Shown piece after piece: positions 56,202-64,000 of a DNA stretch of 64,000 bases. The notes below the pieces were generated by a model. It was not told the DNA's origin. It saw only the letters and a list, made by a program, of their open reading frames with translations, and did no database searches. Positions within the stretch are counted from its first letter, which is position 1. Each line of letters begins with the position of its first letter. The DNA lies in assembly GCA_031291305.1 (NCBI GenBank), contig JARLJH010000069.1, positions 1 through 64,000 of the forward strand, given 5' to 3'. The stretch is from Rhodoferax sp. (lineage in GTDB: Bacteria > Pseudomonadota > Gammaproteobacteria > Burkholderiales > Burkholderiaceae_C). The position numbers and the translations under genes were made by a program.

Positions 56202-56921
56202 TCAAACCACCTTCTGGGAACTGGAAAAGAAAGCCGACATGCGGCGAAAAAAGGCACGCAAAAACCGGAACAGCGTCACGGTCACCACCCACATCAGCAC
56301 CACGGTGACAGCCAGCACGACACCAAACACCATCGGGTGGGCAGTGGCCAACCAGACGGCCCCCACCACCAATCCGTCTTCCAGAAGGCTGGCAAAGATA
56401 TTGGAAAACGGTTCGGGCGAGGTGTTGATGGCGGCGCGCGTGGTGGTTTTGGCTGCCTGACTGGTAGCGGCCAGCGAGCCGCCCATCAGCGCCGCCGCCA
56501 TGGCCATGGTGTTGCTGTCCGCACCCAAGGCGCCAGCGGCCAAGGCCGCTCCGGCAGGAATGCGGATCACGCTGTGGACGAGGTCCCACAACGAGTCCAG
56601 ACCCGAAATCTTGTCGGCAAAAAATTCAAGAAAAAGCATGAAGCCACTGGCGGCCAGCATGGCCGGGTGCTGCAACACGGTCAAACCTGCGGGCAAGGCA
56701 ATCCAACCCAAAGCGCCCGCTGAACCCACCAGAAAAACCGCTGCATACAGCCGAAACCCACTGGCCCACCCCAGCGCCGCGGCCAGCGCCAGCAAGCCAG
56801 GCATGTCCATTTTGGCGGCGGCATCGCTCACCACGGGCAGCACCTGGGTGCCTGCACGCTCGCCAATCTGCATGCCCAGCGACTGCAGCCAGTCCATCAG
56901 CTGTTGCCAGATCAGTTCCAT
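56202..56921 (-). CDS. DUF4126 family membrane protein
   Basis: This 239-residue inner-membrane protein has five or six helices and the DUF4126 block LAAALGWASGFRLYAAVFLVGSAGALGW. Function unknown. It lies inside the liu cluster, with its TGA followed at once by the ATG of the carboxylase alpha gene (TGAATG), so it is cotranscribed. ATG 56,921 chosen because the upstream part overlaps the hydratase gene without homology. Confidence 0.8.
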   Translation of the reverse strand: MELIWQQLMDWLQSLGMQIGERAGTQVLPVVSDAAAKMDMPGLLALAAALGWASGFRLYAAVFLVGSAGALGWIALPAGLTVLQHPAMLAASGFMLFLEFFADKISGLDSLWDLVHSVIRIPAGAALAAGALGADSNTMAMAAALMGGSLAATSQAAKTTTRAAINTSPEPFSNIFASLLEDGLVVGAVWLATAHPMVFGVVLAVTVVLMWVVTVTLFRFLRAFFRRMSAFFSSSQKVV

Positions 56922-56946
56922 GCTCTCTGCCACCTTGCCCAGACGC

Positions 56947-57726
56947 TCATACCAGCCAGGACGGCTTACGTTTGCCCAGAAATGCCTGCACGCCTTCTTT
57001 GCCTTCGGCGCTGGCACGGATGCTGGCGATGCCGTCCACAGTGCGGCCGATCAGTCCCGCGTCAATGTCTTTGCCTGCGACGTCATGCAGCAGGGCTTTG
57101 CACTCCTTGACCGCGTTCGGGCTGGCAGTCACCAGCGCCTGGGTGATCTCGGTCAGCTTGTCATCAAGTTGCTCTGCGGCGACCACCGCGTGCACAAAAC
57201 CAAGGCGCAAGGCCTCTACCGCATCAAAGCGTTCAGCCGTCAAAAAGTAGCGGTGTGCGGCGCGCGCACCCATGGCACGAATCACATAAGGACTGATGGT
57301 GGCCGGATACAGGCCGAGCTTGACTTCGCTCAGACAGTAATTGGCCGTGTCAACACTCACCGCCATGTCGCACGCCGCCACCAGGCCCATGCCACCCGCA
57401 TACACATCGCCCTGGATGCGCGCCACGGTCGGTTTGGGGCAGGTGTAGATCACGCGCAGCATCTCGGCCAACTGCGCGGCATCGGCCAGGTTTTCGGCAT
57501 GGGTGTAGTCGGCCATGCGCCGCATCCAGTTCAGGTCGGCACCGGCGCAAAAGGCCGGGCCTTCTGCCGCCAACACAATAGCGCGAACCTGAGGGTCTTG
57601 CCCAAGCTGGGTGAAGGCGGCGGTGAGCTCAAGAATCACCTCGTCGTTGAAGGCATTGCGAACCTCGGGACGATTCAGGGTGACCGTGGCAATAGCGCCG
57701 GACAGTGAGATTTGCAGCGACTTCAT
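56947..57726 (-). CDS. Methylglutaconyl-CoA hydratase (crotonase family)
   Basis: This 259-residue crotonase (liuC/AtuE-type) hydrates 3-methylglutaconyl-CoA to HMG-CoA. Seen: NRPEVRNAFNDEVILEL, the oxyanion hole PAFCAGADLNWMRRM and YAGGMGLVAACDMAVS, and the EVKLGLYPATISPYV block with SPYV in place of the usual PGAGGTQ, typical of methylglutaconyl-CoA hydratases. The gene lies directly downstream of the carboxylase beta gene, 3 bases apart. Confidence 0.88.
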   Translation of the reverse strand: MKSLQISLSGAIATVTLNRPEVRNAFNDEVILELTAAFTQLGQDPQVRAIVLAAEGPAFCAGADLNWMRRMADYTHAENLADAAQLAEMLRVIYTCPKPTVARIQGDVYAGGMGLVAACDMAVSVDTANYCLSEVKLGLYPATISPYVIRAMGARAAHRYFLTAERFDAVEALRLGFVHAVVAAEQLDDKLTEITQALVTASPNAVKECKALLHDVAGKDIDAGLIGRTVDGIASIRASAEGKEGVQAFLGKRKPSWLV

Positions 57727-57729
57727 GGC

Positions 57730-59352
<1,623 letters not shown>

Positions 59353-59472
59353 GGTGTGGGCTCAGGTGTTATTCCATTTTCAGATCGATTCGACACTAGG
59401 CGCGAAGCCGCAGACAGTACAAAGGTACGGCAAGGCTAAGCAACAACGTGTCGGATGGATCTGGACATGGAA

Positions 59473-61200
59473 TCAGGCGGTTTTTTCTTCGGCCAGCCCG
59501 AGCTGGTCTTTCATCTCGTCACGGATGCGGAACTTCTGAATCTTGCCAGTCACGGTCATCGGGAAGCCCGGCACAAAGCGGATGTATCGCGGCACCTTGT
59601 AGTGGGCGATCTGCCCCTTGCAAAAGGCGCGAATATCGTCTTCGGTTGCGCTCTGGCCGGGCCGCAGCACAATCCAGGCGCACAGTTCTTCGCCGTAGCG
59701 CTTGTCCGGCAAACCGACCACCTGCACGTCCTGCACGGCGGGATGGCGATAGAGAAATTCCTCGATCTCGCGCGGGTAGATGTTTTCGCCGCCGCGGATC
59801 ACCATGTCCTTGATGCGACCCACGATGTTGACGTAGCCGCCGCTGTCCATGGTGGCCAGGTCGCCGGTGTGCATCCAGCCAGCGGCGTCAATCGCCTCTT
59901 GCGTGCGCGGCGCGTCGTCCCAATACCCATGCATGACCGAGTAGCCGCGTGTGCACAGCTCACCCGAGACACCGGGTGCAACGACGTCGCCACTCTCGGG
60001 GTCGATGATCTTCACCTCCAGATGCGGCTGCACCAGACCCACGGTAGAGACGCGCTTGTCCACCGGCGTGTCAATCGAACTCTGGCAACTTACTGGGCTG
60101 GTCTCGGTCATGCCGTAGGCAATGGTGACCTGGCTCAGGTGCATGTCGGTCATGACGCGTTTCATCACCTCGCTGGGGCACGGCGAGCCGGCCATGATGC
60201 CGGTGCGCAGCGTTGACAGGTCAAATTCCCGGAAGCGCGGGTGGTCCAACTCGGCGATGAACATGGTCGGCACTCCGTGCAGCCCGGTGCAGCGCTCGTC
60301 CTGCACGGCTTGCAACACGGTCAGCGGATCAAAGCCGTCGTTGGGATAAACAATCGCCGAACCGTGGGTGAAACAAGCCAGATTGCCCAGCACCATGCCA
60401 AAGCAGTGGTACAGCGGCACCGGGATGCACAGGCGGTCATCAGGCGTCAGGCGCATGGCCTCGCCAACGAAGAAGCCGTTGTTCAGAATGTTGCGATGCG
60501 TCAGCGTGGCACCTTTCGGGAAGCCCGTGGTGCCGCTGGTGAACTGGATGTTGATCGGGTCGGTGCCTTTGAGCGTGGCGGCAATCTGGCCCAGGCGCGG
60601 ATCGTCCGGGTTGCCGCTGGCCAGCAGGTCCGTGAAGCGTTGCATGCCGGGCTGCTCATCGCCCTGCCCGGCCACGTCGATCCAGACCACACTTCGCAGG
60701 TGCGGCAGCCGCCCCGACGCCAGACTGCCGGACTGGGCGTGTTCCCACTCCGGCGCCAGTTCGCGCAGCATGGCCAGATAGTCGCTGGTCTTGAAGCTGG
60801 CCATGCTCACCAGCGCCTTGCAAGCCACCTTGTTCAGAGCGTATTCCACCTCGGCCACGCGGTACGCCGGGTTGATGTTGACCAGAATCAGCCCCACCTT
60901 GGCGGTGGCCAGTTGCACCAGGACCCACTCGGCATTGTTGTGCGACCAGATGCCGACACGGTCGCCCGGCACCAGCCCCAAACCCAGCAACGCGCTGGCC
61001 AGGCGGTCGGCCTCACGCCGCAGTTCACGGTAGCTGTAGCGGCGCTGCTGGTGCACGCTGACCAGCGCCTCACGATCGGGTTGGCGCGTCACCATGGCGT
61101 CAAAAAAGGCGCCAATAGGTTCCTCGATCAACGGCACCGTGGTGTCACCCTGCGCCATGCTGCGGGTCAATAGCGTTTCTGACATTGGTTCTGCACTCAT
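59473..61200 (-). CDS. Acyl-CoA synthetase (AMP-forming)
   Basis: This 575-residue AMP-forming synthetase has the P-loop-like [22 protein letters not shown], the YGMTETSPV motif, the hinge [39 protein letters not shown] and the catalytic Lys region [14 protein letters not shown]. It activates a carboxylic acid; as first gene of the liu cluster it may activate isovalerate or a medium-chain acid. ATG 61,200 follows AAGGAGACA. It is divergent from the AraC regulator. Confidence 0.9.
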   Translation of the reverse strand: MSAEPMSETLLTRSMAQGDTTVPLIEEPIGAFFDAMVTRQPDREALVSVHQQRRYSYRELRREADRLASALLGLGLVPGDRVGIWSHNNAEWVLVQLATAKVGLILVNINPAYRVAEVEYALNKVACKALVSMASFKTSDYLAMLRELAPEWEHAQSGSLASGRLPHLRSVVWIDVAGQGDEQPGMQRFTDLLASGNPDDPRLGQIAATLKGTDPINIQFTSGTTGFPKGATLTHRNILNNGFFVGEAMRLTPDDRLCIPVPLYHCFGMVLGNLACFTHGSAIVYPNDGFDPLTVLQAVQDERCTGLHGVPTMFIAELDHPRFREFDLSTLRTGIMAGSPCPSEVMKRVMTDMHLSQVTIAYGMTETSPVSCQSSIDTPVDKRVSTVGLVQPHLEVKIIDPESGDVVAPGVSGELCTRGYSVMHGYWDDAPRTQEAIDAAGWMHTGDLATMDSGGYVNIVGRIKDMVIRGGENIYPREIEEFLYRHPAVQDVQVVGLPDKRYGEELCAWIVLRPGQSATEDDIRAFCKGQIAHYKVPRYIRFVPGFPMTVTGKIQKFRIRDEMKDQLGLAEEKTA

Positions 61201-61325
61201 GTTTGTCTCCTTGTCATGGCCAGCGCGCATCGGGGCGCCGACGTCGTGCAAGCATAGTCCTGTTAGCCCCTTGGCAACGGCCACCATGGTTGCAAATCAC
61301 GCCAAGTAGAGGCACACTTAACAGC

Positions 61326-62342
61326 ATGCCAACCCTGCTTGCACCCGCCTTGACACCCATCGCCTTCGTGCAATCCATTGTGCTGGCTTATGAACGCAGG
61401 GGGCTCGACCCAGTCGATACGCTGAAACAGGCACAAATCCCGCCAGATACCTTGAAAGATCCGGCAGCCCGCATCACCGCCTTGCAGTTCGAGCGGCTCT
61501 CGGGTGCGGCGATGCAAGAACTAGATGACGAAGGCTTGGGCTGGTTCAGCCGTCGGCTGCCCTGGGGCAGCTACGGCATGCTGGCACGTGCCTCCATCAG
61601 TGCGCCCAACCTGGGCGTGGCCTTGCAGCGCTGGTGCCGCCACCATGGGCTGATCGCCGACGACATCACCCTCAGCCTGTCGGTCAGCGGCCAGACGGCC
61701 ACGCTGACCATCTCCGAGCACCGCGACCTGGGCGCGCTGCGCGAGTTCTGCCTGGTGTCGGTGCTGCGCAATTTTCATGGGCTGGCCTGCTGGTTCATAG
61801 ACTCGCGCATCCCGCTCACAGGTGCGCAGTTTCCGTTTGCAGCGCCAGCGCACCAGGATGTTTATCAAGTGCTTTTTTCGGCTCCAGCCCTTTATTCATC
61901 AGGGCAAGCAGCTATTCAATTCGATGCAAGCTACCTGAGCCTGCCGCTGCGCCGCGACGAGGCCGCCTTGCGGCAGATGCTGCAACGCGCCCTGCCGCTG
62001 ACGGTGCTGCAATACCGCCGCGACCGCCTGCTGGTGCAGCGCGTGCGCCAGGCGCTGGCCAGCCAGAGCACCACCATCCACAATGCCGACGATCTGGCGG
62101 CGCTGCTCAACATCTCCCCGCGCACCCTGCACCGGCAGCTCAAGGACGAAGGCGCGTCACTGCAAACACTCAAAGACGAGGTGCGCCAAGCCCGCGCCAC
62201 CAACCTGCTGCTGCGCACCACGCGCCCGATCAAGCAAGTGGCGCTGGCGGCGGGGTTTCAGAATGACAAGAGTTTTATCCGGGCATTCAAGGGGTGGACG
62301 GGACAGTCGCCGACGGTATTCCGGCAGGCCGGGCCAAGCTGA
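61326..62342 (+). CDS. AraC family transcriptional regulator
   Basis: This 338-residue regulator has an N-terminal ligand-binding region of the Arabinose_bd/OruR type (LAYERRGLDPVDTLKQAQIPPDTLKDP) and a C-terminal AraC helix-turn-helix pair (about 240-335: NADDLAALLNISPRTLHRQLKDEGASLQTLKDEVR, VALAAGFQNDKSFIRAFKGWTGQSPTVFRQ). Being divergent from the acyl-CoA synthetase it probably controls the liu cluster. A dispersed repeat copy is read as part of the coding sequence near residues 180-197. Its 3' end is duplicated downstream. Confidence 0.88.
   Translation: MPTLLAPALTPIAFVQSIVLAYERRGLDPVDTLKQAQIPPDTLKDPAARITALQFERLSGAAMQELDDEGLGWFSRRLPWGSYGMLARASISAPNLGVALQRWCRHHGLIADDITLSLSVSGQTATLTISEHRDLGALREFCLVSVLRNFHGLACWFIDSRIPLTGAQFPFAAPAHQDVYQVLFSAPALYSSGQAAIQFDASYLSLPLRRDEAALRQMLQRALPLTVLQYRRDRLLVQRVRQALASQSTTIHNADDLAALLNISPRTLHRQLKDEGASLQTLKDEVRQARATNLLLRTTRPIKQVALAAGFQNDKSFIRAFKGWTGQSPTVFRQAGPS
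61866..61917 (-). repeat. Dispersed repeat copy H, inside the AraC gene
   Basis: On the minus strand ATAGCTGCTTGCCC, then AAGGGCTGGAGCCGAAAAAAG, matching the family order. It is read as part of the AraC regulator (LFSAPALYSSGQAAIQF) without disturbing the frame. Confidence 0.65.
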
Positions 62343-62596
62343 GTCCGGCTGACTCGGACATGCCCGAGCGGATGGATTTGATCGTGCACCGCTCCAACAA
62401 ACGATGGCCAACCGGCCTTTTTCTGCTACCACAAATCGCCAGCCACGCAACCCACAAATTTTGTGGATAACTTTGTGTACCATCACCAGAACAACCCGCC
62501 AAAGCCTTGTCTGGCGCGGCCTGCAACGGGGTGCCTCAGAAATAGGCAGCGCTATTGGCAGTCGAAAAAAAAGATCAAAATCAGGTGACGGCAAGC
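62290..62596. repeat. Tandem duplication, unit 1
   Basis: This unit holds the last 50 bases of the AraC gene, a spacer, and a 172-bp block (62,425-62,596) ending with the last bases of a HAD-like gene. It contains CACAAATTTTGTG, an inverted repeat, and TGTGGATAA (62,462-62,470), which is a perfect DnaA box on the minus strand. Confidence 0.8.
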
Positions 62597-62603
62597 TATT
62601 TTC

Positions 62604-62884
62604 GAGGTGGGCGGGGCAGTTGTCAGCCGTATTCTGGCAAACCGGGCCGGGAAGATCGCTCCATCAACGGTCTGGAACAAACCTGTCAACACTGATTGAC
62701 GGACTCCGTTGTGCTACCACAAACGGCAAGTCAGCCAACCCACAAATTTTGTGGATAACTTTGTGTACCAGTAACGGAACAACCCGCCAAAGCCTTGTCT
62801 GGCGCGGCTTGCAACGGGGTGCCTCAGAAATAGGCAGCGCCATCGACAGCCGAAAAAAAATTAACAAATCAGGCGACGGCAAGC
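62604..62884. repeat. Tandem duplication, unit 2
   Basis: It begins with a diverged copy of the AraC gene 3' end (62,604-62,653) and contains the 172-bp block again (62,713-62,884), whose end is the living 3' end of the HAD gene. The DnaA-box-like TGTGGATAA recurs at 62,750-62,758. No gene is seen between 62,343 and 62,868. Confidence 0.8.
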
Positions 62885-63528
62885 AGGCCTGGCAGTTCGG
62901 CCATGCTGGAAAACAAGCGTTGCGCCCCGACCTGCAACAAAGCCGCACCGGCAGCTGGTTGCGGACAATAGGCCCAGACGGTGGCTCCTGCAGCCACCCC
63001 GGCGGTGACGCCAACCGTGGTGTCTTCGATCACCAGGCAGTCTGAGCCCGCAAGCCCCAACTGCCGGGCAGCGGCCAGGTAAACGTCGGGCGCAGGTTTG
63101 GAGCGGGGCATCTCATGGCCGCTGAACACACGCCCGACAAAGAAGTCCATCAAGTCCACCTGGGTTAACTGCATTTCCACCTTGAAACGATCCGCCCCGG
63201 AGGCGCAGGCAATGCGGCCCTGGGTCAGCGAATGGGCCGCCTGCACCGCCGCCATGGCACCCGGGATGATCTCCAAGCCGTCCATCAAAGCCTCGTTGCG
63301 GCGCTGATAGAAGGCTTGCAGCCAGTCGCCTGAGAAGGGCTTGCCGGTGTGCGCCTCAATCGCAGCACGTTCCTCGCGCACGGTTTTGCCGATAAAGCGC
63401 CGCATGCACTCAGCCAGCGTCATGGCCCAGCCGATTTCTTCGAGCATGTCGCGTAACACACCGCAGGTGATGGCTTCGCTGTCCACCAGCACGCCGTCGC
63501 AGTCAAACAGAATTGCTTTAAATTTCAT
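62869..63528 (-). CDS. HAD family hydrolase
   Basis: This 219-residue phosphatase of the beta-phosphoglucomutase/phosphoglycolate type has DCDGVLVDSE (motif I with the nucleophile Asp), CASGADRFKVE (motif II), a Lys in RSKPAPDVYLAA (motif III) and CLVIEDTTVGVTAG (motif IV). The helical cap lies between motifs I and II. Substrate unknown. Its stop codon lies inside unit 2 of the tandem duplication. Confidence 0.92.
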   Translation of the reverse strand: MKFKAILFDCDGVLVDSEAITCGVLRDMLEEIGWAMTLAECMRRFIGKTVREERAAIEAHTGKPFSGDWLQAFYQRRNEALMDGLEIIPGAMAAVQAAHSLTQGRIACASGADRFKVEMQLTQVDLMDFFVGRVFSGHEMPRSKPAPDVYLAAARQLGLAGSDCLVIEDTTVGVTAGVAAGATVWAYCPQPAAGAALLQVGAQRLFSSMAELPGLLAVA

Positions 63529-63580
63529 AGCATATTATTGAGTTTATACGGGGGCTAAGAGCCTATTTTTCATATACATC
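63528..63580 (+). repeat. Dispersed AGCTAT/GAGGCC repeat, copy I
   Basis: ATAGCATATTATTG, then ACGGGGGCTAAGAGCCTATTTTTC and ATATA, filling the gap between the HAD gene and the patatin-like gene. Confidence 0.6.
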
Positions 63581-64000
63581 AAGGCACAACCGTCGCCCCA
63601 CCCATCGACTTCACCAGTGCATTGAACTCAGGCGATGCCAGCAAAATGCTGCGCCCAGCATCGATCAAGCTGCTGACTTCGGCAGGGGCTATGGAAAACG
63701 CGGTGGGAATCTGCAGCAAATAGCGCCGCCCAACGTCATCAGGCGCATCGCGCAAGTTGACGTTGATGACATGAATTTGCGCATCCGGCGCAAACGGGTC
63801 GTTACCACCGCCTGACATAGCGCGACGCAACTCGCGTCTCCAGGCTTGCGCGGTATCGTTAAGCAGCGCCAGCGTCTCTTGCGTGGCACGCGCACCCGTA
63901 CCAAACAACAATGCATCAATAACCTGCGCCGTGCTAGGCACTTTGTCACTGGTGTCGATGCGCTCTGACGGGTCTCTCTCGGCGTTAATGGCAATGATCA
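63579..64000 (-). CDS. Patatin-like phospholipase, C-terminal part
   Basis: The reading frame enters from the window edge (IIAINAERDPSERIDTSDKVPSTAQVIDALL at 64,000-63,915) and ends at 63,579. The visible part, about 140 residues, resembles the C-terminal half of patatin-like phospholipases: HVINVNLRDAPDDVGRRYLLQIPTAFSIAPAEVSSLIDAGRSILLASPEF. The catalytic Gly-x-Ser and Asp-Gly motifs must lie outside the window. GTG 63,941 is internal, not a start. Confidence 0.7.
   Translation of the reverse strand, partial: IIAINAERDPSERIDTSDKVPSTAQVIDALLFGTGARATQETLALLNDTAQAWRRELRRAMSGGGNDPFAPDAQIHVINVNLRDAPDDVGRRYLLQIPTAFSIAPAEVSSLIDAGRSILLASPEFNALVKSMGGATVVP

Noticed and set aside
62425-62884. Two DnaA boxes as a possible replication origin.
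   Set aside because: No dnaA, dnaN, parAB or AT-rich unwinding region is near, and only one box occurs per unit; a nine-base match alone is not evidence for an origin.

Overview
The window looks like chromosomal DNA from a betaproteobacterium of the order Burkholderiales, most likely family Comamonadaceae (Rhodoferax/Polaromonas-like). This is inferred from gene content and order (ffh divergent from a ypjD-type gene, then a PP0621-type protein, pilS-pilR and ampD; accB-accC-prmA-DUF3426; rplM-rpsI), from high-GC codon use, and from a dispersed AGCTAT...GGGCTAGAGGCC repeat of a kind I recall from this family. No transposase, integrase, phage gene or CRISPR array was seen.

Layout. 1-1,002: an EAL-domain remnant and a rhodanese. 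1,168-5,855: ubiH-like hydroxylase, dsbC, M61 peptidase, enoyl-CoA hydratase and tRNA-Met. 5,963-11,351: a zinc-ribbon membrane protein followed by a tightly overlapping efflux operon (TolC-like, HlyD-like, two ABC-2 permeases) with no ATPase gene. 11,411-18,887: DUF6172, rhlE, miaB, ffh, a cytochrome c assembly-type protein and several small or unknown proteins. 18,903-23,603: PilS/PilR-type two-component pair, ampD and a histone H1-like protein. 23,663-28,862 (minus strand): DUF3426, prmA, accC, accB, a TlpA-like thioredoxin and an unknown protein. 28,947-40,727: mpl, aroG with an attenuator, tldD, a decarboxylase pseudogene, flaG, rodA, dtd, tyrS, an M23 peptidase and anmK. 40,783-46,756: erpA, bactofilin, DUF6776, rpsI, rplM, rlmJ, a DsbA-like isomerase, DUF1289, ybaK and HMG-CoA lyase. 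46,843-50,945: ghrA, a VOC protein, an xre-azlCD cassette lying between two copies of part of the VOC gene, and DUF4145. 51,321-54,100: katG and a GNAT acetyltransferase. 54,162-62,342: a leucine/isovalerate (liu-type) catabolic cluster with a divergent AraC regulator. 62,290-64,000: a tandem duplication, a HAD hydrolase and the 3' part of a patatin-like gene.

How the genes work together. The liu cluster (methylcrotonyl-CoA carboxylase alpha and beta, methylglutaconyl-CoA hydratase and an acyl-CoA synthetase), with HMG-CoA lyase 8 kb away, covers leucine breakdown from 3-methylcrotonyl-CoA to acetoacetate plus acetyl-CoA. Isovaleryl-CoA dehydrogenase is not in the window. A cell-wall theme recurs (ampD, anmK, mpl, rodA, M23 peptidase, bactofilin): AmpD, AnmK and Mpl are three steps of peptidoglycan recycling.

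Most interesting signals. (1) A short leader peptide rich in Phe, Tyr and Trp codons, followed by mutually exclusive antiterminator and terminator hairpins upstream of the DAHP synthase gene. (2) An xre-azlCD cassette between about 250-bp direct repeats that are copies of the neighbouring VOC gene, with a palindromic operator in its divergent promoter and a probably leaderless azlC. (3) A 50-60 bp dispersed repeat in nine copies, three of them inside coding sequences and one matching a protein-level insertion in RlmJ. (4) A tandem duplication that copied the facing 3' ends of two convergent genes. (5) An isolated flaG gene with a near-consensus sigma-28 promoter.
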